A stretch of DNA of 64,000 nt, from assembly GCA_001798135.1 (NCBI GenBank), contig MGRJ01000015.1:186001-250000 (forward strand), read 5' to 3'. Made by a program: the position numbers and the translations under genes. The number at the start of each line of letters is the position of its first letter. Within the stretch, counting starts at the first letter, position 1. The stretch comes from Deltaproteobacteria bacterium RIFCSPHIGHO2_02_FULL_40_28. GTDB taxonomy: Bacteria; UBA10199; 2-12-FULL-40-28. Below the pieces are notes generated by a model that worked only from the letters and a program-made list of their open reading frames with translations, had not been told where the DNA came from and ran no database searches. Of the stretch, positions 19,395 through 27,911 are shown piece after piece.

Positions 19395-19994
19395 ATGGAA
19401 ACTCTTATAAAAATTATAGCTGAACCCCAAAAAGAATCATGGCGTTGTAAATTTATTTTAGAAACTCCCCTTTCAATTAAAGGTTCTTATTTTTTCAGGG
19501 ATAAAAAAGAAACAATCAATTCAAAACTCGCTGAATTAATTTTTCAAATTGAAGGTGTAGTTGAACTATTTATTGCTCCCACTTTAATTATCGTTACCAT
19601 GAAAGATCCTACAGATTGGCGTCTGTATGGTAAAAATTTTGGTGTTGCTATCAGAGAAGCTATAGCTTCTGGGGTGCCCTTAATTTCAGAAGAAATGATT
19701 AAAAAAATGCCAGCAACAACTGAGATTCGAAAACAAGTAGAAAAATTAATTAAAGAACAAATTAATCCCTCCCTAGCAAGTCATGGGGGTTATATTGAAC
19801 TTCTTGATGTGCGAAATAACGATATTTTCATTAAAATGGGTGGAGGCTGTCAAGGTTGTTCCATGTCGCAAGCAACTTTAAAACAAGGGATTGAACAAAC
19901 ATTAAGACAAGAAATTCCATTTTTAGGTTCTATCTATGATACAACTGATCACGCCGCTGGCCTTAATCCCTACTACAATCCTGAAGCATCCTGA
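19395..19994 (+). CDS. NFU-type iron-sulfur scaffold protein
   Basis: Fe-S carrier with an N-terminal Nfu domain (about residues 1-85; fold seen in eukaryotic NFU1 and bacterial NfuA relatives) and a C-terminal NifU-like domain (about 110-185). The latter has [19 protein letters not shown] with the cluster-binding Cys152 and Cys155. The starts at 19359 (TTG) and 19377 (ATG) are also possible but add no domain sequence. It follows the phosphoesterase gene by 50 bases and precedes queF by 5. Along with the IscA-like gene at 27.9 kb it is the second Fe-S assembly factor in the window. Confidence 0.85.
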   Translation: METLIKIIAEPQKESWRCKFILETPLSIKGSYFFRDKKETINSKLAELIFQIEGVVELFIAPTLIIVTMKDPTDWRLYGKNFGVAIREAIASGVPLISEEMIKKMPATTEIRKQVEKLIKEQINPSLASHGGYIELLDVRNNDIFIKMGGGCQGCSMSQATLKQGIEQTLRQEIPFLGSIYDTTDHAAGLNPYYNPEAS

Positions 19995-19999
19995 ACAAA

Positions 20000-20350
20000 A
20001 TGACCCAACCTTCTCAAAACTTGGAAACCTTTCCTAATCCTAATCCAGAACGAGATTACGAAATTAGTTTTACTTGTCCAGAATTTACCTGTCTTTGCCC
20101 TAAAACGGGGCAGCCTGATTTTGCAACCTTACAGATTCAATATATCCCTTACCAAAAATGTATTGAGCTTAAATCTTTAAAACACTACCTTTGGTCTTAT
20201 CGAAACGAGGGAGCTTTTCATGAAAAAGTAGCCAACCAAATTTTAAATGACTTAGTACTTCTTTTATCCCCAAAAGAAATAACGCTTATTGCCGATTTTT
20301 ATGTAAGAGGCGGAATTCATACCATCATTACCGTTAAACATAAAAAATAA
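20000..20350 (+). CDS. queF: NADPH-dependent 7-cyano-7-deazaguanine reductase, short type
   Basis: Reduces preQ0 to preQ1, the nitrile-to-amine step of queuosine synthesis for tRNA. The catalytic motif [10 protein letters not shown] gives Cys33 (thioimide nucleophile) and Asp40 (acid). The QueF motif region is [20 protein letters not shown], with the substrate Glu. At 116 residues it is the unimodular type I form. It lies 5 bases after the nfu gene. The stop overlaps the first codon of a dead acyltransferase fragment. Confidence 0.94.
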   Translation: MTQPSQNLETFPNPNPERDYEISFTCPEFTCLCPKTGQPDFATLQIQYIPYQKCIELKSLKHYLWSYRNEGAFHEKVANQILNDLVLLLSPKEITLIADFYVRGGIHTIITVKHKK

Positions 20351-20509
20351 TGCCTGGCAAAAATTTTAAAAAATTAAATCTTTCAACAAACCCCTTTGGA
20401 TCTGTGATGGTCTACCTTAGATCATCGTTTTATTGATGGGTTTGTCGGCTCACAAATGGCAAAAATGCTAGTAGACATTCTCGAAAATCCTTCAAAATAT
20501 ATGGAGTGA
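20350..20509 (+). pseudogene. Remnant of a 2-oxoacid dehydrogenase E2-like acyltransferase
   Basis: Two pieces of one protein family survive in different frames. From 20350 one frame gives an N-terminal scrap ending STNPFGSVMV, then runs to a stop. From about 20417 another frame reads LDHRFIDGFVGSQMAKML and on to ENPSKYME before a stop at 20507. The DHRxxDG motif is the catalytic His block at the C terminus of lipoyl-dependent acyltransferases (E2). In intact relatives the two pieces are separated by roughly 50 residues, so the N-terminal bulk and an internal block are deleted. No complete E1/E2 genes lie nearby. Confidence 0.7.
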
Positions 20510-20513
20510 AAAT

Positions 20514-22016
20514 TTATTTCTTAATAAAACCTATCAAATCTTGCACAAAACTTTCTACGGTGGGCTTTGATGCAACTAAAGCTACTTTTAAACCAAGCGC
20601 TTTTATTGTATTTGCTGTTATGGGTCCAATACAGCCAATACGAGAATGTTCCAAAGATAAAAAATCTTTTGTCATCTCATAAAAATTTTCTACAGCAGAA
20701 GAACTAGCAAACAAAACCCAGTGAGGTGGAACTTTCATCATATTTTTAATCTGATCATGAGAAAGCTGAATTTTTTCTACTCGATAGATGGGTAGTTCAA
20801 TTAATTGGCAATGATTTTCCTCACATATTTTTTTAATAATACCCCTTGTTTTTTCTGCACAAGGAAGAAGGATTTTCTTACCAGCAATACCTTGTTTGGC
20901 TAAACTTAAAGCCAAGCCCTCTGACGTAGAGGGATTGGCAATTAAATCACATTTTAAAAAGTATGATTTTAATTTTTCACAAGTAGCCTCACCAATGGCT
21001 CCAATTTTAACATGAGCAATATCTCTTAAATCATAATCATCACTTCTCAAACTTTCCAAAAAAAGATCTACTGCATTGCTGCTTGTAAATACAATCCATG
21101 CAATCTCTTTCAGATTCTTTAAAATCTTTTTACCCTCCGGAGTTAGAGGAATTTTTTTAACCTGAATCGTAGGGCATTCAAGCACCATGGCTCCCTCATT
21201 TCTTAACCTCACCGATAATTTTTGATTTCCCTCATAAGAACGTGTGAGCATAAAAGATAAACCAAAAAGAGGTTTTTTTTCAAACCAAGAAAGTTGGCTA
21301 CCTAGCTCTACTATTTTCCCCACAACAATGGTGGTGGGACGGGGCAGAGGATGATGATGAAGCATTTGGCCCACATCTTTAAGTGTTGTAGTTAAGGTTT
21401 TTTGTTCACCATAACTTCCACGACTAATAACAGCCACAGGAGTATTTTCTTCCATACCACCATGCATAAGTTTTTGAGCAATTTCCTTCATACGAGAAGT
21501 AGCCATTAACAAAACAAGAGTTCTTATTTTAGAAACAGCATCCCAGTCTGTTTTTTGTTGTTGTGATTCTTCATAACCTGTAATGACAGCAAAACTTGAA
21601 GAATAAGAACGGTGAGTGAGTGGTATGCCTGCATAAGCTAATACGCCGTTAAAAGAACTAACCCCAGGAATCACTTCAAAGGGAATATGTGCTTTTGCTA
21701 GTTCTACTGCCTCCTCACCACCCCTTCCAAAAACGAAGGGATCTCCCCCTTTTAATCTCACAACAATCTTTCCTTGATTGGCATAAAAAATCATCAACCT
21801 CGTAATTTCATCTTGAGGCATGGAGCATGCTCCACATGGTTTGCCAACATAAAATGACTGACATGTTTTTTGAGTATGAGACAAAAAATATGGGTTAGCT
21901 AAAAAATCGTAAAGAACAATATCAGCCTTGGCAAGAGCAGCTACCCCTGCCAGTGTGATTAATTGCGGATCTCCTGGGCCAGCTCCTACTAAGTAAACTA
22001 ATCCCTTGTTCATCAT
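20514..22016 (-). CDS. cobA-hemD: Fused uroporphyrinogen-III methyltransferase / synthase
   Basis: Two tetrapyrrole enzymes in one chain of 500 residues. The first half (about 1-245) is SAM uroporphyrinogen-III C-methyltransferase, with VGAGPGDPQLITLAG and VVRLKGGDPFVFGRGGEE, leading to precorrin-2 and sirohaem or B12. The second half (about 255-500) is uroporphyrinogen-III synthase (HemD), recognisable from MLTRSYEG, VFTSSNAVDLF and IGCIGPITANTIKALGL. The fusion is common in Firmicutes and deltaproteobacteria. Other hem genes are not beside it; it follows dprA with a 4-base overlap instead. Confidence 0.93.
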   Translation of the reverse strand: MMNKGLVYLVGAGPGDPQLITLAGVAALAKADIVLYDFLANPYFLSHTQKTCQSFYVGKPCGACSMPQDEITRLMIFYANQGKIVVRLKGGDPFVFGRGGEEAVELAKAHIPFEVIPGVSSFNGVLAYAGIPLTHRSYSSSFAVITGYEESQQQKTDWDAVSKIRTLVLLMATSRMKEIAQKLMHGGMEENTPVAVISRGSYGEQKTLTTTLKDVGQMLHHHPLPRPTTIVVGKIVELGSQLSWFEKKPLFGLSFMLTRSYEGNQKLSVRLRNEGAMVLECPTIQVKKIPLTPEGKKILKNLKEIAWIVFTSSNAVDLFLESLRSDDYDLRDIAHVKIGAIGEATCEKLKSYFLKCDLIANPSTSEGLALSLAKQGIAGKKILLPCAEKTRGIIKKICEENHCQLIELPIYRVEKIQLSHDQIKNMMKVPPHWVLFASSSAVENFYEMTKDFLSLEHSRIGCIGPITANTIKALGLKVALVASKPTVESFVQDLIGFIKK

Positions 22017-22891
22017 TTACTCCAACCTGTAATAGATTCATAAATGCCCCCATCAGTAGCCTTTATTTTTCCATTGAGTTCCATAATCGTTACTAATTCC
22101 ATCACTTTTTCTGTTGAAAAACCGGTATGAAAAACTAAATCATCAAGTCTTGCTTTTTGAGTCGAACAAAAATCTAAAATCTGTTTTTCATCTTTTGTAA
22201 CTTGTGAATTTTCTTTTTCAATACAAGGGTAGTTAAGATCAGAAAGAATATCATTGGGATGGGTTACAGGTTTAGCACCTTGGGAAATAAGAAAGTGTGG
22301 CCCCACTGATTTTTCCCAAAAAATAGACCCAGGAACAGCGTAGACATTTCGATTTTGCTCTAAGGCATACTTGGCTGTAATTAAAGCACCACTTTTTTGA
22401 GCAGCCTCCACAACTACAACTCCACGAGATAAACCTGAAATGATTCGATTTCGTTTTGGGAAATTGTAGCGCGCAACATTTTCTGAATGAGAATACTCTG
22501 AAAGAACAACACCTCCACTTTTTACAATCTCATAAACCAAATCTTGATTTCTGGAAGGATAAATATATTTTAAACCACTTCCTAAAACAGCTACCGTTTT
22601 TCCATGAGCACAAAGGGCTGCCTGATGACTTTCGGTATCAATACCTATGGCTAACCCACTTACAATCCCTAAACCTTGCGTAACCAAGCCTGTCACCAAA
22701 TGCCTGGTAGCTTCTCTTCCATAATTTGTGCAGTCTCTTGTCCCTACAATACCAACCCAAGAAAACGCATTTAAAATTGAAACATCTCCATAAGCAAAAA
22801 AAGTCGAAGGTGGATTATGAATTTCCTTTAAAATTTTAGGATAAAAAGGATGATGAAGGGTAACTACGGTAGTTGGTAAATCGTCTATCAC
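22013..22891 (-). CDS. dprA: DNA-processing protein DprA (short form)
   Basis: Protects incoming single-stranded DNA and loads RecA during natural transformation. The Rossmann-like DprA core starts with VGIVGTRDCTNYGREATRHL and continues with SGLAIGIDTESHQAAL, GSGLKYIYPSRN and NRIISGLSRGVVVVEA. A small winged-helix tail is at residues 225-285. At 292 residues it lacks the N-terminal SAM-like domain of longer DprA proteins. It lies 44 bases after the HU-like gene and overlaps cobA-hemD. Confidence 0.92.
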   Translation of the reverse strand: MIDDLPTTVVTLHHPFYPKILKEIHNPPSTFFAYGDVSILNAFSWVGIVGTRDCTNYGREATRHLVTGLVTQGLGIVSGLAIGIDTESHQAALCAHGKTVAVLGSGLKYIYPSRNQDLVYEIVKSGGVVLSEYSHSENVARYNFPKRNRIISGLSRGVVVVEAAQKSGALITAKYALEQNRNVYAVPGSIFWEKSVGPHFLISQGAKPVTHPNDILSDLNYPCIEKENSQVTKDEKQILDFCSTQKARLDDLVFHTGFSTEKVMELVTIMELNGKIKATDGGIYESITGWSK

Positions 22892-22935
22892 CCTTGCATA
22901 GATAAATTAGCGGTTCAAAAAAGCAACGATTTTTT

Positions 22936-23280
22936 TTACTGTCCGCCCTCTCCACCATCAGGGTCGTCAGTACCAACATCGTTATCGTATCTTTCTCCTG
23001 TCCATTTTCCATCAACACGTTCTCTTAATTCCTTTCCTACTTTAAAAAATGGGAGACGCTTGGGTTTTACTTGAATAGATTCACCTGTACGTGGATTTCT
23101 TCCAATATAGGCCCCATATTCCTTATTTACAAAGCTTCCAAATCCTCTAATTTCAATTCTGCCACTTTTGGCTAAGGTATCCGTCATTGAATCAAAAATC
23201 AGATTCACCACATCCTCTGCCTTCCGGCGCGGTTGTTTCATTTTTTCAGCAATAATATCAATCAATTCCGATTTATTCAT
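22936..23280 (-). CDS. HU/IHF-family DNA-bending protein with acidic tail (IHF beta-like)
   Basis: Histone-like dimeric protein that bends DNA. The fold is clear: two helices (MNKSELIDIIAEKM), GRIEIRGFGSF, then the DNA arm with the intercalating Pro in IGRNPRTGESIQV, and FKVGKELRERV. RIEIRGFGSF and GKELRERV are closest to IHF beta. About 22 extra residues follow (DGKWTGERYDNDV and an acidic Gly-rich end), which ordinary IHF lacks. With ihfA at 61.1 kb it could form an IHF heterodimer; that pairing is inference. SD is GGGGGCG; promoter is 60 bases upstream. Confidence 0.88.
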   Translation of the reverse strand: MNKSELIDIIAEKMKQPRRKAEDVVNLIFDSMTDTLAKSGRIEIRGFGSFVNKEYGAYIGRNPRTGESIQVKPKRLPFFKVGKELRERVDGKWTGERYDNDVGTDDPDGGEGGQ

Positions 23281-23339
23281 ATCGCCCCCTTTTTCGTTTG
23301 GGAAAATCTAGGTTTGATAACCATTCAATTTCATTCATA

Positions 23340-23368
23340 AAAATATCAGTTTTTAGAGATAAAGTCAA
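23340..23368 (-). promoter_or_regulatory. Promoter of the HU/IHF gene
   Basis: Strong match on the minus strand: TTGACT (23363-23368) and TATTTT (23340-23345) with a 17-base spacer. The leader would be about 53 bases and includes a G-rich SD. This separates the HU-dprA-cobA/hemD unit from the kinase genes upstream. Confidence 0.6.
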
Positions 23369-23424
23369 CGCTTCCCCCTCTCTCTTTTCTTCACATTATA
23401 ACCTATTGATATTAATCACTTTTT

Positions 23425-25347
23425 CTAATTCTGATTTTTGATTTCCCCTCTCATCGATTGAAGAGCCATGGCAATCAGGCCTTCGGGGCTTGTGGACAGT
23501 TCAGGGTAAATAGCAAATCCGCAAGCCACATGAGGTTCTATTTTAGATCCCAAGTAGTCTCTCACGCATTCCTCAATTGTTTGTTTGATACGATTTAAAA
23601 TAGAGCGGGCTCCCATGGGCCCAATATCAGGAATAATAGCTAAAAAATCTTTAAGTGTGTAATGAAACAGGTGATCAGTTTGTCTTAAGCAATGCACGCG
23701 GATGCGATCTTCAACCATTTCAAATAATTTACCAAGTTCGATGTCTTCTAAATTTTTTCGCAAGATCTTAAGATTTTGAACTGAAAAACAAAAAACACCT
23801 AGAGAAAAATTTTTACTCGAAGCTAAAATCATCGCCTCATTTAAAAGGGTTCTAAAATCATGATCGATATCGTACTGAGCAATGAGAAAATGAAATCTAG
23901 AGCCACATCCTACTTCACTTTCCATCCAAATTTTCCCCTGATGTAATTCGATGATCTCCTTACAAAGAGCAAGCCCTAAACCTGTACCCTTGTAACCACT
24001 GCCACCCATGGGACGATGGATTTGTTCAAACTTATTAAATAAAACCGATTGATGAGATTTTTCAATGCCTACACCATCATCAATAATACTGATTTGGAGT
24101 TGGTTTTTTTGGTCTCCCACAATATCTTGGCATTTGATAATAATTTTACTTTTGGCAAAACGAAGGGCATTATCAATCAGATTGTGCAGCACTTGAACCA
24201 AAAGGTCTGAATCAGCATAACAAGGCATCAGATAATGGGGAAGATCGAGAATCAATTGAATACCCTTTTGTTTAACTTGGGTTTCATAATTTTTAATTAA
24301 ATCATCAAGAATAGGTTTTAAATCAACTCGTCGTAAACGTACCGTAATTTTTCCAGACTCAAGCCTTGCCATATCTAAAAGATTATTAATAAGCTTGGTA
24401 AGTCTTTCAACATTACGACTTGTTGTTTTAACCAAAGCCTGTTGTTTTTCACTTAAAGACCCTACAATACCGTACTCGAGATTAGAAATAGCTCCTTTAA
24501 CAATAGCTAAGGGAGTACGTAATTCATGAGATACCGTACTTACAAAATCATCTTTCAATACCTCCATCCGTTTTTTCTGAGTCACATCCAAAAAAGACCA
24601 AGATCGACCATAGTAAGTAGCATCTAATCCTCTTACTGGGACTGTATAATATTCAAAAATGTGACCATCCTTTAATTGAATCTCCCCTGAGGCCACTTCT
24701 AAACTTAAGTGATTATTTAAAATAATATGTTTTGCAAATTCATCCTCTTCTAAAAGCATATTTTTGATATGTATAAAAATTTGTGAGTCATCCCACTGAT
24801 AAAGCAATTCCTTTTTAAATTTAAATATATCCAAAAATCGCTGATTAACTTTGTAAACACTGTGGTCACTCAACAAAATAAGAACAGCTTCCCAAGCAGA
24901 ATCTAATTGGCATTCTAAAAGAGATTTTTGAAAATAGATTTGATCTTCAATTTTCTGCCTTTCGATAGCATAAAGCATGGCCTTAGAAAGAGATTGAGCT
25001 GTAATTTCTCCCTTATTTAAATAATCTTGAGCTCCTAGATGAACGGCTTCAATAGCTTTTTTTTCATCTTTAAAGCCGGTTAAAACAACAATGGGCCATT
25101 TACGATTAAGGGATTTAATTTGAATAATGCCATCAACCCCCTTGGTATCCGGGAGAGAAAGATCCAAAAGCACAACATCAAAATGATTTTTTTGAAGACA
25201 AACCAGGGCTTGGCTTAAGCTTAAGATTGCCGTAATGTGATAACCAGGACTAGAAATATTTTGCACATATTCTTTAATCAAGGCAACATCACCTGGGTTA
25301 TCTTCTATCATTAAAACCTGAAGAACATTTTTTTCTTGATTAGACAT
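23425..25347 (-). CDS. Receiver-PAS-histidine kinase with degenerate GGDEF tail
   Basis: Cytosolic hybrid signalling protein of 640 residues. Domains in order: receiver (1-125, phospho-acceptor Asp62 in LLDLSLPD), a PAS-like region (about 145-255), HisKA with His274 in STVSHELRTPL, HATPase (about 385-490 with NLIDNALRFA, DDGVGI, GTGLGLAL), and a C-terminal nucleotidyl-cyclase-like domain (about 500-635). The last keeps the overall order (RQTDHLFHYTLKDFLAIIPD, GFAIYPELS) but not GGDEF, so it should be inactive. It overlaps the upstream kinase gene by 8 bases, which suggests phosphotransfer from that kinase to Asp62. Confidence 0.88.
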   Translation of the reverse strand: MSNQEKNVLQVLMIEDNPGDVALIKEYVQNISSPGYHITAILSLSQALVCLQKNHFDVVLLDLSLPDTKGVDGIIQIKSLNRKWPIVVLTGFKDEKKAIEAVHLGAQDYLNKGEITAQSLSKAMLYAIERQKIEDQIYFQKSLLECQLDSAWEAVLILLSDHSVYKVNQRFLDIFKFKKELLYQWDDSQIFIHIKNMLLEEDEFAKHIILNNHLSLEVASGEIQLKDGHIFEYYTVPVRGLDATYYGRSWSFLDVTQKKRMEVLKDDFVSTVSHELRTPLAIVKGAISNLEYGIVGSLSEKQQALVKTTSRNVERLTKLINNLLDMARLESGKITVRLRRVDLKPILDDLIKNYETQVKQKGIQLILDLPHYLMPCYADSDLLVQVLHNLIDNALRFAKSKIIIKCQDIVGDQKNQLQISIIDDGVGIEKSHQSVLFNKFEQIHRPMGGSGYKGTGLGLALCKEIIELHQGKIWMESEVGCGSRFHFLIAQYDIDHDFRTLLNEAMILASSKNFSLGVFCFSVQNLKILRKNLEDIELGKLFEMVEDRIRVHCLRQTDHLFHYTLKDFLAIIPDIGPMGARSILNRIKQTIEECVRDYLGSKIEPHVACGFAIYPELSTSPEGLIAMALQSMRGEIKNQN

Positions 25348-27172
25348 AACTTCCTTCTTTAGGCCAGCTGAAGGAAATGGTGGTTCCCTGCCCAGGAGCA
25401 GAGTCTACCCATACTTGCCCACCATGTGATTCTACAATACGTTTACACACGGCCAAACCAATACCAAAACCACTAAATTGTGTATGAGCATGAAGTTTTG
25501 CAAAAAGATCAAAAATTTTATCCTGATCTTTTTTCTCAATCCCTATTCCATTATCAGCAATCGAAAAAATATAATTAGATCCAGCGTCTTTTGATTTAAT
25601 TTCTATCAATAAATTTTTATCTCTTTTAAACTTAATAGCATTTGAAATCAAATTTTGGAAAAGTCTCTCTAAACTTCCTTGATAGGCACGAACTTGTGGA
25701 AGAACTTCTTTTTTAATCTCAACCTTTGTTTCTTGAATGGTGGCACTTAAATTTTTAAGTGCACACTCTAAAGCTTCATTGGAATTAACAAAATCGATCT
25801 CTTGCTCATGCTTGGTGGCTCTGGAATATTCTAAAAGATTAGAAATCATCTGTTGCATTCTTTTAGCTCCATCTACAACATGATGTAAGTAGCCAAGGGT
25901 TTTTTCATCCTGACTTTCCAGTTTTTTTTCTAAAAGATCCCCAAAGCCAGTAATCATACGAAGCGGCTCTTGCAAATCATGCGAAGCAACATAGGCAAAC
26001 TGTTCTAAATCATGATTGGATTCTTTTAACTGTCTCGCTTGTTCAATTGTCAAATTTTCTGATTTTTTTCTTTCAGTGATATCTCTTACAAAAATATTAA
26101 AAGAGTATCCTTCACCAAATGGGAAAATAGACATGGAAATTTCAACCGGAAAAGCCTCCCCTTTTTTATTATAGGCTTTAACCTCTACATTTTGATTCAA
26201 AATGGGATCTGCTCCTTTTTCAAGATACTCTTTCATTCTTGTTTGCAGGTGACACGCTAAATCATCAGATAAAACGAGAGCAGATAACTTTTGCCCAGAA
26301 GCTTCTTTTTTGCTCATCCCAAAAAGAACTTCGGCTCGTTGATTCCATTCTCTAATCACTCCATTTTCATCAAGTGATAAGAAAGCATCATTGGCTGTTT
26401 CTATAATCAGTGAATATCTTTCTTGAAGCTTAGCTAGGGTTGCATAAGAAACCAATAAATCACGGTTACGTTTTTCAATTTCATCTTTTTGTAAACTTAA
26501 GAGCTGGCTTGTTTGAGCAAGCACTTGCTGACGAGTTTTTTCTAAATTGAATTGTCTGATAATTTCAAGAGAAGCACTGGCCAAAAGTAAAAGCATTCCA
26601 GAAAGCCTCAGAGATGAAGCAGGAATTGGAGACCAACTCACAAGGGAAGCAGGATAAAAAATAACAAAAAAACTACAAACAAATTCAATCAAGGCCATGC
26701 CTAAAAGCATGCGTTCAAAAATACCTCTCAGAGAATCTAAAAAAAGAAAAAAGACAACTCCACCAAGAAAAAGAAAAAAACTAATCCATTTGAGTAATAG
26801 AAAATTTGTTCCCCAAAAATTGAAATAAATTAAAGTGCCAATAAGATACAGTCCTAAAAAAGTAAGGATGATTTTCATCATCCAACTTACAGATAGTTTT
26901 TCTACATCCTTGGTCCATTTAAGAAAAAATAAAAAAACTAAAAATCCACCCGCTTCAAAAAAACGCTGGGCAAACCAACGGTGAGAATGTTCTGGGAAAA
27001 AAAAACGGCTTCCAAAAATAGAAGCCCCATCGAAAAAGAAAAAAAGAGCACAAAGCCCAAAACTAACCCATCCACTAATCTTGTAGGCCACAAGAAGAGT
27101 AATCGACCCCAAGAACACCGTGGCAATAAGCAGGGCCTCCTGAATCTGAGGATTTACCATCATCTGAGGCAT
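25340..27172 (-). CDS. Membrane PAS sensor histidine kinase
   Basis: Inner-membrane sensor of 610 residues. Residues about 10-205 form six to seven membrane helices with short loops, resembling MASE-type sensory modules, although the exact family is not recognised. A coiled-coil linker (210-250) and a PAS domain (250-370, ending NIFVRDITERKKSE) follow. The HisKA motif is FAYVASHDLQEPLRM (His398), phytochrome-like, and the HATPase has NLISNAIKF and GIGLAVCKRIVESHGG. It lies 34 bases after the sigma factor gene and overlaps the next kinase, so all three are likely one unit. Confidence 0.9.
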   Translation of the reverse strand: MPQMMVNPQIQEALLIATVFLGSITLLVAYKISGWVSFGLCALFFFFDGASIFGSRFFFPEHSHRWFAQRFFEAGGFLVFLFFLKWTKDVEKLSVSWMMKIILTFLGLYLIGTLIYFNFWGTNFLLLKWISFFLFLGGVVFFLFLDSLRGIFERMLLGMALIEFVCSFFVIFYPASLVSWSPIPASSLRLSGMLLLLASASLEIIRQFNLEKTRQQVLAQTSQLLSLQKDEIEKRNRDLLVSYATLAKLQERYSLIIETANDAFLSLDENGVIREWNQRAEVLFGMSKKEASGQKLSALVLSDDLACHLQTRMKEYLEKGADPILNQNVEVKAYNKKGEAFPVEISMSIFPFGEGYSFNIFVRDITERKKSENLTIEQARQLKESNHDLEQFAYVASHDLQEPLRMITGFGDLLEKKLESQDEKTLGYLHHVVDGAKRMQQMISNLLEYSRATKHEQEIDFVNSNEALECALKNLSATIQETKVEIKKEVLPQVRAYQGSLERLFQNLISNAIKFKRDKNLLIEIKSKDAGSNYIFSIADNGIGIEKKDQDKIFDLFAKLHAHTQFSGFGIGLAVCKRIVESHGGQVWVDSAPGQGTTISFSWPKEGSYV

Positions 27173-27206
27173 AGTTTAAAATAATACATTGATTTCGGTC
27201 ACTTGG

Positions 27207-27809
27207 CTAGGATGATTTTTTAAGGTGCTTTAAGGCTTGATGATAAATTTGTGAAACCCTAGCCTTGGACACACCAAGATCCAGAGCTAATTGAGCAAAG
27301 GGTTTGTCTTGAAAATAATGGAAATAGATTACTTTCTTCTCTAGGGGTGCAAGATGATTAAGACGTGAATAAAGCCAATTTTTTTGATCTTGATAATCAA
27401 CCATTTCGGCTGCATCAACTTCTGTTTCATAAGATAGATTAACTGCTTCGCAAGCTACCTTATTTTCAACCTCCAACCAATTTTTTTGATTTTGCATCAG
27501 CCCTAAAAGATGTTCTTGTCGACGAATATTTCTCCTTTGATATCTAGAAGATAGATCTAGTTTTCTTAAGTAATCCTGGATAGATCCGCGAATTCGAATA
27601 CGGGCATAGGTAGGAAAGAGATTGTGATCTCCATCCCAGTTAAAACGAACCACTGCCTCAATAAGCCCCAAGATACCAGCGTGGGTTAAATCATCGCGTT
27701 CAATCCAACGAGGAAGATGAAGGCCGAGGTAGGATAGCAAAGTATCTACCAAATAAAGATAAGTGGTTACCTTGTGACCCTGATTCTTTGTCAAAGGTTC
27801 TAAAAACAA
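27207..27809 (-). CDS. FliA/WhiG-type alternative sigma factor
   Basis: Group 3 sigma-70 factor of 200 residues. Region 2 is DDLTHAGILGLIEAVVRF with FPTYARIRIRGSIQDYLRKLD, close to FliA; region 4 is LEKKVIYFHYFQDKPFAQLALDLGVSKARVSQIYHQALKHL. Region 3 is weak or shortened. The TTG start at 27809 is chosen because AGAAGGAGG lies 6 bases upstream, and a promoter lies just before that. Longer readings (ATG 27833 or TTG 27932) run into the promoter. No flagellar genes or anti-sigma factor are seen; instead two sensor kinases follow, which suggests control of a surface or signalling regulon. Confidence 0.82.
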   Translation of the reverse strand: MFLEPLTKNQGHKVTTYLYLVDTLLSYLGLHLPRWIERDDLTHAGILGLIEAVVRFNWDGDHNLFPTYARIRIRGSIQDYLRKLDLSSRYQRRNIRRQEHLLGLMQNQKNWLEVENKVACEAVNLSYETEVDAAEMVDYQDQKNWLYSRLNHLAPLEKKVIYFHYFQDKPFAQLALDLGVSKARVSQIYHQALKHLKKSS

Positions 27810-27836
27810 CCCCGCCCTCCTTCTAACTATCATACA

Positions 27837-27865
27837 ATGATAGTCAAAATTTTGACTAAAAACAA
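27837..27865 (-). promoter_or_regulatory. Sigma factor promoter containing a perfect 18-bp palindrome
   Basis: Minus-strand TTGTTT (27860-27865) and TATCAT (27837-27842) are 17 bases apart. The spacer is filled by the perfect palindrome TAGTCAAAATTTTGACTA (27841-27858), which also overlaps the -10. This placement is typical for a repressor operator. It also lies upstream of the divergent iscA-like gene and could influence both. Confidence 0.6.
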
Positions 27866-27875
27866 CTGGATTGTT

Positions 27876-27904
27876 TTGACAGAGAGGATAAAATGAAATA
27901 AAAG
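27876..27904 (+). promoter_or_regulatory. Putative promoter of the iscA-like gene
   Basis: TTGACA (27876-27881) is a perfect -35, and TAAAAG (27899-27904) follows after 17 bases. Seven bases remain before the ATG at 27912, so the message would be leaderless or nearly so, although an AAAGGAAAGG purine run overlaps the -10. Confidence 0.45.
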
Positions 27905-27911
27905 GAAAGGT

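Noticed and set aside
22013-22891. dprA as a truncated pseudogene
   Set aside because: The missing N-terminal SAM-like domain is absent in many functional DprA proteins, and the Rossmann core and winged helix are whole.
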